NCBI GenBank assembly: GCA_963715255.1
Contig: CAVQRN010000002.1
Span: 541,000-604,999, forward strand
Source of the DNA: JAHEEL01 sp963715255
GTDB lineage: Bacteria; Actinomycetota; Acidimicrobiia; Spongiisociales; UBA5794
Direction of reading: 5' to 3'
Length of the DNA stretch: 64,000 nt
Shown: positions 26,956 to 35,645 of the stretch, piece by piece
How positions within the stretch are numbered: the stretch's first letter is position 1
Layout: each line of letters opens with the position of its first letter
Program-made: the position numbers and the translations under genes
Notes under the pieces: generated by a model
Databases searched by the model: none
What the model saw: the letters and a program-made list of their open reading frames with translations, nothing else
What the model was told of the DNA's origin: nothing

Positions 26956-28428
26956 CGACGCTGGCAACGCTCCCCATTGTGATCCCCCTCCTTGCAGGCG
27001 CCCTGACCTTGGTGGTGGGGCGTCGCGTCGCCGTGCAGCGCGCCATCAGCCTGATTGCATGCAGCGCGTCGGTCGTTGTCGCAACGGCTCTGATCTTCGT
27101 CGTGGACCGTGAGGATGGTGTCACGGTCGCGGTTGGGGGATGGACGCCGCCGATCGGGATTCAACTCGTTGCGGATCGCTTCTCAGTGTTGCTCCTCCTC
27201 GTTTCGACTGTAGCGCTGGTCGCCGTTCTCGCGTATGCCGTGAGCCAGCGAGCAACCGACGAGGGGTTCCGGGGGTTCCACGCGGTGTACCAGATCCTCG
27301 GCGCAGGCGTCGCCCTGGCACTCCTGACCGGAGACCTGTTCACGCTGTTTGTCGCGTTCGAGATCATGTTGACCGCGAGTTACGTGCTTCTGACCCACGC
27401 AACCGACGGCACACAGACGAGGACGGCGATCAGCTACGTGGTCATCGGACTCGTCGCGTCCGCACTGTTCCTGATCACGATCGGCCTGATCTACGGTGTG
27501 GCGGGAAGCGTCAACCTCGCTGACCTCTCCGGCCGTCTGGACGCCGTGGACCCGGGCCTTCGGCGAGGCCTCGGATGGTTGCTGTTCATGGTGTTCGGGA
27601 TCAAGGCGGCCATCTTCCCACTGTTCTTCTGGCTCCCGGACTCCTATCCCGTTGCGCCGACACCCGTCACGGCCCTATTCGCCGGCCTGCTGACCAAGAT
27701 CGGGGTCTACGCCATCATCCGTACCCAGACTCTGCTATTCCCGAGCGACGGCCTGTCGCCGTTCATGCTCACCATCGCAGGCCTGACCATGATCGTGGGC
27801 GTGCTCGGCGCCATTGCGCAGACGGACATCAAGCGGATCCTGTCATTCCACATCGTGAGCCAGATCGGCTACATGATCATGGGTCTCGGGTTCGGGACCG
27901 CTGCGGGCGTCGCAGCGGCAATCGTATTCATCGTTCACCAGATCATCGTGAAGGCATCGCTCTTCCTCGTCGGAGGCCTCGTCGAGGAGTCCGAGGGCAC
28001 TGGCGCGATCGACGCCGTGAACGGTGTCGCCCGTCGGTCGCCGATCATCGCTGCGCTGTTCCTCCCTGCGGCGCTCAGCCTTGCCGGATTTCCGCCATTC
28101 TCCGGCTTCGTGGGCAAGCTTGCGCTCGTGGAGGCCGGCTTCGCAGCGGAGGCATGGCTCATCGTTGGCGTGTCGCTCGTCGCAAGTATGCTCACGCTCT
28201 TCTCGATGACGAAGATCTGGGCGGGGGTGTTCTGGGGAGCACCGGATGCAAGCCGCCCACCGCGTGTGACGCCACGCGGCATGGCGACGGCAACCGCGAC
28301 GCTCATCGCCGTCAGCCTCGTGATTGCCATCGGCGCCGAGCCGCTCGTGGCGTATGCCGAGCGCGGCAGCGGACGATCTGCTGGCCGGGCCTGTTGCCGC
28401 AGTGATGGTGGGAGGCATGAACCCATGA
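26952..28428 (+). CDS. mrpD: Mrp antiporter subunit D (NuoN/M-like), one frameshift near the end
   Basis: About 490 residues. It is a NuoM/N-like proton-translocating subunit: LFVAFEIMLTASYVLL (conserved Glu), FPLFFWLPDSYPVAPTPVTALF (given by position, ~residues 219-240), LTKIGVYAI and IVHQIIVKASLFL (Lys). As written the frame runs on into mrpF. But near 28362-28370 the other frame reads ERAAADDLLAGPVAAVMVGG and stops at TGA 28426-28428, overlapping the mrpF ATG just as all other operon junctions overlap. So the apparent D-F fusion comes from a one-base indel. Starts at GTG 26952. Confidence 0.9.
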
Positions 28429-28688
28429 CCGTTGCCATCACCATCTCAGCGTTTCTCCTCGGGCTTGCCGCCCTTGCGGCCCTCGTGCGGGTTGTGAGCG
28501 GACCATCGGTGGCGGATCGTATGGTCGCCCTCGACACGCTGCTCTTCGCAGGCGCTGGGGGACTTGGCCTCTACATCGTGGCGACCGGAGACACCACGTA
28601 TTTGTCCGTTCTCGTTGTGATCGTGCTGACAGCGTTCATCAGCACCGTGATCGTGGCCAGGTACATCGAGGAGGAGACGAGGCGATGA
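28425..28688 (+). CDS. mrpF: Mrp antiporter subunit F
   Basis: An 87-residue three-helix protein. RVVSGPSVADRMVALDTL (residues ~22-39) is the MrpF signature around the conserved Asp, and the last helix LSVLVVIVLTAFISTVIVARY is typical. It follows mrpD with a 4-base overlap and overlaps the next gene by 4 bases. The chain appears fused to mrpD only because of the frameshift noted there. Confidence 0.9.
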   Translation: MTVAITISAFLLGLAALAALVRVVSGPSVADRMVALDTLLFAGAGGLGLYIVATGDTTYLSVLVVIVLTAFISTVIVARYIEEETRR

Positions 28689-29545
28689 TCATCGATGTGA
28701 TCGGGGGTGGGCTCCTTCTCGCCGGCTCGGCCCTGATAGCGCTCGGCGCGATCGGCCTGGTTCGTTTCCCTGATGTGTTCACGCGCATGCACGCTGCTAC
28801 GAAGGCCGCCACCGTCGGAGTCATCGCCACCACGACCGCAGCGAGCATCGAGGCCGGTGCGCTGGGCGGTGCGCTGATCCTGCTGATCGTGGTCGCTCTT
28901 CTGTTCCTCTCGGGTCCTCTGGGAATGAGCCTCCTTGCCCGCGCCGCCTATCACGATCCCGAGACGCCGCGAGCCCCGGCGACCGTTGATCTCGCCATCG
29001 AGCCCCCACTCTCAGAATCGACACCGGCAAGGCGCGTCCGCGGCAGGAGCTCGCTGCTCGCGCTCGGGCTACTGGCCGTATGGGTCGCGGCGTTCGGTTC
29101 GGTGGCTCCGAATGTGGTGGTGGGCGGCGTGGCGGTGGCCATCGGTATCACATACGGTTTTCGGACCGTGGCCCCGAGATGGCCTGGCGCTCTGCTGCAT
29201 CCCGTGGCTGCAGCGCGTTTCGCGGTCTACTTCATCGGTCGGATGGCGGTCTCGACCCGGGACGTGATATTCGCTCTCCGCCTCCGTCCCGATCAGATCC
29301 GCCCTGCGGTGTTGGAGGTGCCCATGAAGGCACGAACCCGCAGCGAGGTCACGCTCCTCATGAACTCGCTGTCGTTCACCCCGGGCACCGTCGCCCTCGA
29401 AGTGCACGATCGCTGTCTGTACGCTCACGTTCTTGACGTGCGAGACCCCAATGCCGCGGTCCGGGACATCGTCGCGATGGAAGCGCGAATCATGGCGCTG
29501 TTCGGCGACGATCCGGCAGCCGACACGCTCGACGGGCCTCGGTAG
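28685..29545 (+). CDS. mrpG-mrpE: Fused Mrp antiporter subunits G and E
   Basis: A 286-residue protein. Residues 1-~90 are MrpG (LIALGAIGLVRFPDVFTR then MHAATKAATVG, three helices). A ~30-residue Pro/Ala/Arg linker follows. Residues ~122-286 are MrpE (LLALGLLAVWVAAFGSVAPN, VAAARFAVYFIGRMAVSTRDV, then LLMNSLSFTPGTVALEV, the family TPGT motif). There is no stop, ribosome site or likely start at the junction, and both halves are in good frame, so this looks like a true fusion. Most operons keep E and G as separate genes with E next to D; here E sits last. Confidence 0.88.
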   Translation: MIIDVIGGGLLLAGSALIALGAIGLVRFPDVFTRMHAATKAATVGVIATTTAASIEAGALGGALILLIVVALLFLSGPLGMSLLARAAYHDPETPRAPATVDLAIEPPLSESTPARRVRGRSSLLALGLLAVWVAAFGSVAPNVVVGGVAVAIGITYGFRTVAPRWPGALLHPVAAARFAVYFIGRMAVSTRDVIFALRLRPDQIRPAVLEVPMKARTRSEVTLLMNSLSFTPGTVALEVHDRCLYAHVLDVRDPNAAVRDIVAMEARIMALFGDDPAADTLDGPR

Positions 29546-29553
29546 CGCGATTC

Positions 29554-29569
29554 ACGTTTCTGATAACGT
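29554..29569 (+). promoter_or_regulatory. Inverted repeat ACGTT-N6-AACGT upstream of regulator
   Basis: A perfect 5+5 palindrome ends 11 bases before the start of the downstream winged-helix gene and begins 9 bases after the mrpG-E stop. Likely an operator; no such palindrome is seen before the paralogous gene. Confidence 0.45.
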
Positions 29570-29580
29570 ATGATGTCGCC

Positions 29581-29868
29581 ATGGCTGGAACGCACGGCTG
29601 GACCTTCCTCACGAACCACGCCCATGTGCTGCTTTGCATCGCCGAGAACCCGGATGTGCGCTTGCGTGATGTGGCAGAACAGGTTGCGATCACCGAGCGC
29701 GCAGCACAGCGGATTGTCGCCGAGCTCGAGAAGGCCGGCTACCTTTCGCATGAACGAATCGGCAGGCGGAATCGCTACCAGGTCCATGCCGAATTGCCGT
29801 TGCGTCACACGTTGGAGAACCACCTCGAGATAGGCGCTCTTCTCGGGGCACTGACCGAGCGCTCCTAG
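29581..29868 (+). CDS. Winged-helix regulator, paralogue 2 beside the Mrp operon
   Basis: A 95-residue winged-helix protein. WTFLTNHAHVLLCIAENPDV, then ITERAAQRIVAELEKAGYLS and RIGRRNRYQV align without gaps to the regulator at 23092-23406. Both end with a similar H-LE-HL-IGAL segment. It is the last gene of the antiporter block, same strand, 35 bases after mrpG-E. Start at ATG 29581 without a clear ribosome site. Ligand unknown; the lack of obvious metal Cys/His pairs argues against a metal-sensing ArsR. Confidence 0.82.
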   Translation: MAGTHGWTFLTNHAHVLLCIAENPDVRLRDVAEQVAITERAAQRIVAELEKAGYLSHERIGRRNRYQVHAELPLRHTLENHLEIGALLGALTERS

Positions 29869-29966
29869 CAACGCCGCGCCTCCCACTCGGAGCGGAGGAT
29901 GCTGAAGAGGGTGCGGTCGTGGCACGCCCCGTCGCGGAACTCCGCCTCCCTCACGATGACGAGCTC
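29865..29966 (-). pseudogene. C-terminal fragment of an acetyltransferase (GNAT)
   Basis: On the minus strand this reads VREAEFRDGACHDRTLFSIL then RSEWEARR and stop, the usual last strand and tail of RimJ/RimL-type acetyltransferases (family form RxGxxHDxxLFxxLRxEW). No further part of the enzyme exists beyond ~29966, where IS481 transposase sequence begins on the other strand. The rest of the gene has been lost. Confidence 0.6.
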
Positions 29967-30650
29967 GGTGTCCCTGCTCGGACGATCAGCCGGATCCTTC
30001 GACGGCACGAGATGCCGTATCTGTTTGAGTGTGACCCGCTCACGGGTGACGTGATCCGTGCCTCGAAGACGACGGCGGTGCGGTATGAGCGCGAGGACCC
30101 GGGTGAGTTGATCCATGTCGATGGCAAGAAGATCGGCCGGATCCCCGACGGTGGCGGCTGGAAAGCGTGGGGACGCCAGATGGGATCCACCTCGGCGAAG
30201 AAGAAGGCCCGGATCGGCTACGACTACATCCACTCAGCGGTCGACGATCACAGCCGGATGGCGTACTCAGATATCTGCGACGATGAGAAAGGCACAACTG
30301 CTGCCGGGTTCCTCTCCAGAGCCGCCGAATTCTTCGCCGCCCATGGGATCGAACAGATCCGCGCTGTGATGACCGACAACCACCGGTCCTACACCCAAAG
30401 CGGGGCTGTGGCTGAAGTCCTCGCCGATATCGGGGCCGACCACATCACGATCCGCCCCCACTGCCCCTGGCAGAACGGAAAGGTCGAGCGATTCAACCGG
30501 ACCCTCCAAACCGAATGGACCTACCGGCAAGTCTTCACCACCAACGACGAACGATCCCAAGCTCTGCAACCATGGCTCAAGTACTACAACCGTCAACGCA
30601 ACCACACCGCCATCGGCGGGCCGTCCATCAGCCGAGTGACACCAACCTGA
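29961..30650 (+). pseudogene. IS481-type transposase lacking its N-terminal region
   Basis: The catalytic core of an IS481 transposase is present: LGVPARTISRILRRH (end of the helix-turn-helix region), then the DDE residues in HVDGKK, MTDNHRSY and NGKVERFNRT with normal spacing, and the YNRQRNHTAIGG tail. Full members have ~320 residues; about 80-90 N-terminal ones are missing, replaced by the acetyltransferase fragment. No terminal inverted repeats were found. The preserved core means loss was recent. Confidence 0.8.
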
Positions 30651-30934
30651 TGGCCGGGTACACCTAGCCGCCCACGACCGGTCGCGGGATGCTCAGTGCA
30701 CGGCGGAATTCCGTCGCCCGGACTTCGACGAACTCGCCGCAATTCGAGACGCCCTCTAGACAGACCTCCGTCAGATCCCCGAACCTTCACGGAGTCCTTG
30801 GCCTCCGACCACGATCACATTGATCAGTCACGAGTCGTTGCCGATGCCCTCGACTCTGGGATGCAGAGCTTGTCGGGACCGTATCGAATGGTCGGACGCC
30901 CGGGTGCTCACCGCCCGATAGTTAGGGTGAGGAG
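30651..30934. other. Spacer after the IS481 remnant
   Basis: A CCGCCCACGACC half-palindrome lies at 30669-30680; otherwise nothing recognisable. Probably relic of the lost gene and insertion. Confidence 0.35.
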
Positions 30935-31171
30935 ATGACACGATCCCGTACCCTGGCCGTACCGTATCTGTTCGGTGCTGCACTCTTTGGGGTTCCGGGC
31001 GCTCTTCTTGTCGGTGGGGTGATGCTCAACAACACCGTGTCCGTGGTTGATGCGTGCCAGGGGGTCTATTGGTGTGGCTACAACGCCTACGGTCTTCTCG
31101 GTGTGATCCCCCTTGGCATCGCCTTGTGGTTCGGAGATCGTGGGCTCGCCTACTGGCGAACGGACGAATAG
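30935..31171 (+). CDS. Small two-pass membrane protein (hypothetical)
   Basis: A 78-residue protein with a basic N-terminus, a hydrophobic helix at ~9-30 (VPYLFGAALFGVPGALLVGG), a Cys-containing loop (DACQGVYWCGYNAYG) and a second helix at ~53-66. An AGGG lies seven bases upstream of the ATG. No family recognised. The two Cys in the loop could form a disulfide outside the membrane; this is speculation. Confidence 0.5.
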   Translation: MTRSRTLAVPYLFGAALFGVPGALLVGGVMLNNTVSVVDACQGVYWCGYNAYGLLGVIPLGIALWFGDRGLAYWRTDE

Positions 31172-31367
31172 GGCGTCGGATCGCCTCGTTGCCCGCCGCC
31201 ACATGAACATCGGCGTGCGTGCCCGCACCACCAACGACATCATGCCCCCCAGCCGGCTATGAGCGGTGGCGACTCCGCTGAACGGACGGGAGATGTCCGC
31301 CGCAGTCGCGGTGCCTCGCCGAACGGAACACACACGAAGACGCGACGCTGCATAATGGAGCGCAGTC

Positions 31368-32963
31368 ATGGACGCAGCCCTTCTCGCAACCGCATTCCTC
31401 CTCGGCTTTGCCGCGAAGCGACTCGGCCTGCCCCCACTCGTCGGCTACCTCGCCGCGGGATTCGTCCTCCACTCCTTCGGATACGAGGTCACCGAAGCGA
31501 TCGAGGTCGTCTCCGAAGTCGGGATTCTCCTCCTCCTCTTTGGCATCGGGTTGAAGCTCCGTCCGAAGACGCTTGCCCGCCCATCGGTCTGGGCGACGGC
31601 CACCGTGTTTGCTGCCGCAGCGACCGGAATCGTGGGTTCGCTGCTGCTGGCGATAGGAGCGCTGGGGATTCCGCTCGCGCGTGATCTCGATCCGGGGTCG
31701 GCAGCCCTGGTCGCCTTCGCCCTCTCATTCTCGAGCACGGTATTCGCCGTCCAGGCGCTCGAGCGCACCAACGAATCTGACTCACTGGCGGGGCGCACCG
31801 CCGTTGGTGCCCTGATCCTGCAGGACATCTTCGCCGTCGCGTTCCTGGTCTTGGCCGAGGGAACGTGGCCATCACCGTGGGCACTTCTCGTCATCCCGGC
31901 ATTCGTTCTGCTCCGCCCGATCGCCGGTTGGTTCCTAGACCACAGCGGACACGGCGAGGTCCTGGTGTTGTTCGGCTTCACGCTCGCCGTCGGAGTCGGC
32001 GCTGGGGTGTTCGAACTGCTCGATCTGAAACCCGAACTCGGAGCCCTTGTTGCGGGCCTGCTGCTGTCCGGCCATCCACGATCGGGAGAGATGGCCGACC
32101 GCCTCCTGAGCTTCAAGGACCTCTTCCTCGTCGGCTTCTTCCTCTCGATCGGGCTGGCGGGCTCTCCCTCCGCGGCCGCGTGGGGGATCGGCCTGGTGAT
32201 CGTCCTGCTGCTCCCGGCGAAGACGTTCGGTTTCCTCTGGCTGTTCACCAGGTTCCGTCTGAGAGCGCGCACGTCGCTTCACGCGTCTCTGACACTCTCG
32301 ACATTCAGCGAATTCGGTCTGATCGTCGGAGCAGCGGCGCTGGCCGAGGGGTTGGTCGATCAAGTCTGGGTGTCGACGGTCGCCGTTGCCGTCGCGGGTT
32401 CGTTCGTCGTTGCGTCGGTCGCCGACTCTCATCGTTACGAGTTCTATGACCACTGGCTCGGTTGGCTCAAGAGGCTCGAACGGCAGCCAACGTTGGCAGA
32501 GGATTCGATCGTGGACTGCGGCGATGCCAGGGTCATCGTGTTCGGCATGGGCAGGGTGGGCACCGGTGCCTACGACGAGATCGTGGAACGGCGGGGAGCA
32601 GTCGCCGTCGGCGTCGACCGTGATGCAGACCGGGTGGCGATGCACCAGCAGAATGGGAGGAATGTGGTGCGAGGTAACGCTCTCGATCGGGACTACTGGG
32701 AGCGCGTCCGCTTCCACCCCGAGGTCGAACTCGTCATTGCCGCGATGAGCAACCACGGCGCGAACCTGGAGTGTGTCCATCGCATTCGGGAGTTCCTGCC
32801 CGACGCTCGTATTGCTGCGATCGCGAGATACTCGGACCAGATTGCCGAGTTGCGCGCCGCGGGCGTCGCCGTCGCCCGCAATCTGTACGAAGAAGCCGGA
32901 CAGGCCCTCGCTGACGATGCAGCGACCGACGTTCTCGGCCCGGAGGAAGCACCCAATGAGTGA
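31368..32963 (+). CDS. Kef-type cation:proton antiporter (CPA2) with TrkA-N domain
   Basis: A 531-residue membrane protein. Residues 1-~370 form the Na+/H+ exchanger-like core: GLPPLVGYLAAGFVL, EVGILLLLFGIGLKL, ALSFSSTVFAVQ and PELGALVAGLLLSGHP. Residues ~385-520 are a TrkA-N Rossmann domain (VIVFGMGRVGTGAYDEI, GxGxxG; then VGVDRD), which binds NAD(H) and gates transport. No TrkA-C follows. The start ATG 31368 has GGAG seven bases upstream. Likely K+ or Na+ efflux at the cytoplasmic membrane. It overlaps a truncated siderophore-interaction gene by 8 bases. Confidence 0.9.
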   Translation: MDAALLATAFLLGFAAKRLGLPPLVGYLAAGFVLHSFGYEVTEAIEVVSEVGILLLLFGIGLKLRPKTLARPSVWATATVFAAAATGIVGSLLLAIGALGIPLARDLDPGSAALVAFALSFSSTVFAVQALERTNESDSLAGRTAVGALILQDIFAVAFLVLAEGTWPSPWALLVIPAFVLLRPIAGWFLDHSGHGEVLVLFGFTLAVGVGAGVFELLDLKPELGALVAGLLLSGHPRSGEMADRLLSFKDLFLVGFFLSIGLAGSPSAAAWGIGLVIVLLLPAKTFGFLWLFTRFRLRARTSLHASLTLSTFSEFGLIVGAAALAEGLVDQVWVSTVAVAVAGSFVVASVADSHRYEFYDHWLGWLKRLERQPTLAEDSIVDCGDARVIVFGMGRVGTGAYDEIVERRGAVAVGVDRDADRVAMHQQNGRNVVRGNALDRDYWERVRFHPEVELVIAAMSNHGANLECVHRIREFLPDARIAAIARYSDQIAELRAAGVAVARNLYEEAGQALADDAATDVLGPEEAPNE

Positions 32964-33111
32964 GCGGGCTGAACGCCGACCGCCGCTGTGTGCCCGGCAC
33001 GAGCCGCCGCCGTTCCGTCACGTGGCGGTGGTCGGTGTCGAACGCATGAGTGACTACCTCGTTCGCGTGATCCTTGGCGGTCCCGATCTCGACCGCCACA
33101 TGCGTGGATGA
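32956..33111 (+). pseudogene. N-terminal fragment of a siderophore-interacting (FAD_binding_9) protein
   Basis: The 51 residues end FRHVAVVGVERMSDYLVRV then ILGGPDLDRHMRG and stop. This matches the start of siderophore-interacting ferric reductases, where the motif leads into the FAD-binding barrel. Nothing further in any frame matches, so the gene is cut after ~50 of ~250 residues. It starts inside the end of the antiporter gene. Confidence 0.55.
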
Positions 33112-33221
33112 TCGCGGGCGAGTTCGATATCCGAATCGGTCAGGAGTTCGGTCTGATCGTGAGATCCGAAACATCGATCCGAGCGATTGCGGTCGTGGAG
33201 TGAGTTTGTTCAGGTCTCCCG

Positions 33222-33698
33222 TCAGACCTTGCGTGGGACCGCTCGCGTCAGCGTGAGTACCGCCTTCATACATTTGTGGCCGAAGTCGGCGGTCGGGTCG
33301 AACATGAGCGGGCAGCCGCCGTCGATCACGTTGATGCCTTGTTCTCTGCCGTAGGCGGCTGCACTTTCCGACACGCTCCCGGGTCCGGGTCCGCGATGCA
33401 TCCACACGTGTTGGATTCCGAGTGCGGCACATTCGCGCATGGTGGCATCCGCGGTCTCGGGTCGCGTTCCGATTACCACTGCCTCGACCCCCTCGGGGAC
33501 GGATTGCAGGTCGTGGTAGCACCGGTCACCCTCGACCTCGTCTGCATTCGGGTTGATCGCGAACACTTCGTAGCCACGTGCTCTCAATCGTTGATAGACG
33601 ACGTTGCTGCCGTGTCCTTTGGGGTTGCGGGATACACCGGTGACCGCGATGCGTTTCTTGGCCAGGAACTCGGTGGTGGCCTCCTTGATGGTCTGCAT
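33222..33698 (-). CDS. CoA-binding domain protein (YccU family)
   Basis: A 158-residue single-domain Rossmann protein of the CoA-binding (YccU-like) family. Supporting segments are KKRIAVTGVSRNPKGHGSNVVYQRLRARG by position (residues ~14-42, the nucleotide-binding loop), VFAINPNADEVEGDRCYHDL, VIGTRPETA, and GIQHVWMHRGPGPGS. These proteins bind CoA or related nucleotides; physiological role is unclear. Length is slightly above the usual ~140. It follows the iron-sulfur protein on the same strand after ~240 bases. Confidence 0.85.
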   Translation of the reverse strand: MQTIKEATTEFLAKKRIAVTGVSRNPKGHGSNVVYQRLRARGYEVFAINPNADEVEGDRCYHDLQSVPEGVEAVVIGTRPETADATMRECAALGIQHVWMHRGPGPGSVSESAAAYGREQGINVIDGGCPLMFDPTADFGHKCMKAVLTLTRAVPRKV

Positions 33699-33937
33699 GT
33701 TGTCCTCCTCGTCGCGGTCGGGGTCAGCGTTCTGGTTCAGGCAAGATCCGCCCCGGGAGAAGGCACCGGCCCTTCACCCCCGACAATGGTTGCCATCAAC
33801 TTCGCGCCTGACTGTAGCCGCCGGGCCTATGGGGATATGCTGCCGCGGAGCCGCCGGTCGATGCCGAGACAGCCAATCGGCCACACCGCTTCCGATTGGC
33901 GCGGCGGTGCCTCACCGGCAAGTTCCTCTCCTGGTAC

Positions 33938-35218
33938 TCAGTGCTTCGCGGCGAGGAGCTGGTCGACGTAGATCGACTTCATCTGCCGGCTGGCGAGCGT
34001 CTGCTTGACCGGGGGGGCCTTCAAGATGACGCCGAGGATTGCTGCCATTGCCCGGTGACTGGCGAGGGCATGGTTGTCGAAGATCAGGTTCTGCAACTTG
34101 CCGCGCTCGATGGCCATCATCACGGCCCGTCGCGTCGAGTCGACTGGGGTGATCACCCTCTCTGGGCGGGCGACGAGTCGGATGCCGTCACGATCACAGT
34201 TGCGCACGCACACCCCGCAGCCGAGGCAGAGGCGCTCGTCGACCTTCGCTCGTTTCTTCTTCGGACGGCGCGGGTCGTTGGCCGAGGTCAAGCTCATCGC
34301 CTCCACCGGACAGACGTTGACGCACTTTCCGCAGCCGTTGCACGGCTCCGCGTCGACCTCCGGGAGGTAATTCGAGGTATGGATTGGATTCAGGATGCCG
34401 AAACGGCGCGCCGCTATCATCGCCTCGCAACAGCAGCCGCAGCAGTTGCAGATGAAGTTCGGGCCTCGCTGGATGTTCTCGCCGAACTGGACCAGATTCC
34501 CTTCCTGCGCTTCGGCAAGCAGGTCGAGCCCCTCCTCGGCATCGACGTCGCGGGCGAAGCCGTGTTTGATCAACGAAGCGGCCGTGTTGTTGAAGGTCAT
34601 GCAGATCTGGCGCGGCGCGTCACAGCCGCGACCGACGTGGTCCATCTTGTGGCGGCAGTAGCAGATCCCCACCCCACGGTGTGAGGCGCTGCGGACGACT
34701 TCGCTGGCTCGCTCGTAGCCCAATACCTGGATCCCGTTGTCGATCGGCAGGACCGCCTCGTGCACGAACACTCTGCCGAGCTGCGTCTGGCCCTCGGCGA
34801 ACAGCGCCTTGATGAAGTCCTCCTCCACGTTGAGGTACTGGTAGAACAACTCGGCGAGCACCTCCTGGTCGAGATCGCCACGCACGCGCATGAGGGAGAA
34901 TTCGAAGAACCCAGCCATTGGTGGCGGCAGCACGAAGGTTCGCGTGCCATTGGCGGATTCCATGTCGAGCAGGATGGCGCGCCCCGCCAGTTCTTCGAGA
35001 ATCGCCGTCGCCGCGGCCGGCGTCGTCTTCCAGACGCGGGCCGCTCGCTCGGCCGTGAACGGTCGAATCGGGAGGAGCGCCACGAGCCCGGCCTCACGCT
35101 CACTGAACAGCATCTTCAGGATGGCATAGAGCACGTCGGAGGGCGGCGCGCCCTGCGGGAAACGGTTCAGGCGATCGACGAGCTGCTCGTAGCCCGCTCT
35201 CACCGTCTGATGAGCCAT
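33938..35218 (-). CDS. Polyferredoxin-like 4Fe-4S protein with Cys-rich central region
   Basis: A 426-residue protein. Residues ~1-110 look like a winged-helix or helical regulatory domain (PPSDVLYAILKMLFSEREAG; RVWKTTPAAATAILEEL). The centre has unusual Cys groupings: C186-x-C188, C199, C206, and the dense cluster CNCCGCCCEA at 257-266. The C-terminus has two ferredoxin clusters: CNGCGKCVNVCP (293-304) and CLGCGVCVRNC (331-341), the second followed by Asp instead of Pro. ATG 35218 has GGGAAGG upstream; a longer frame extends to 35350 without support. It is probably a redox relay or sensor; the partner is not in the window. Confidence 0.8.
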   Translation of the reverse strand: MAHQTVRAGYEQLVDRLNRFPQGAPPSDVLYAILKMLFSEREAGLVALLPIRPFTAERAARVWKTTPAAATAILEELAGRAILLDMESANGTRTFVLPPPMAGFFEFSLMRVRGDLDQEVLAELFYQYLNVEEDFIKALFAEGQTQLGRVFVHEAVLPIDNGIQVLGYERASEVVRSASHRGVGICYCRHKMDHVGRGCDAPRQICMTFNNTAASLIKHGFARDVDAEEGLDLLAEAQEGNLVQFGENIQRGPNFICNCCGCCCEAMIAARRFGILNPIHTSNYLPEVDAEPCNGCGKCVNVCPVEAMSLTSANDPRRPKKKRAKVDERLCLGCGVCVRNCDRDGIRLVARPERVITPVDSTRRAVMMAIERGKLQNLIFDNHALASHRAMAAILGVILKAPPVKQTLASRQMKSIYVDQLLAAKH

Positions 35219-35645
35219 GCGTAGCCTTCCCTCGCGTCGGGGAGTCCAGTTTCCCCGATTCTCGCTCAGCCGTCTAATCCAGATTCGGAGGCGCGCCCAC
35301 TCGTGCGAAGAGTGCGACGAGAGGCCCGGGTCCTTCAAGCGGCGACGCACTCACGAGTTGAGGCGGCACCGGACAGGGGCCGCTGTGGAAGTGCTCGTCG
35401 CGACGCCTTTGACCGGTAGCGTCGCTCTGGAACTCGCCGATGGTCCGAGCCCGACGCGTTGATCAAAGAGCGTCGAGACCCGCCGTGCGCACTGGGGCAA
35501 GATCTCCCGGACCAGCGCCTTGAGAGAAGAATCTCGCCTGGCACCGTCCGGAGCAATTCGGAGACAGGCTTGGATCTTCTCACCGGATCGCCCATCATGC
35601 CGATCAGGCGCCCCGTGATCGGCGACGCAGCCGGTGTGGACGGGT
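35219..35645. other. Intergenic region, no supported gene
   Basis: Spacer between two minus-strand genes. No repeat, RNA or protein-like frame is evident in 427 bases. Confidence 0.45.

Noticed and set aside
26952..28688. An apparent single protein fusing MrpD and MrpF
   Set aside because: The joint reads as junk, while the other frame gives a normal MrpD end with a TGA overlapping the MrpF ATG, matching all other junctions in the operon. It is a frameshift effect, unlike the G-E fusion.
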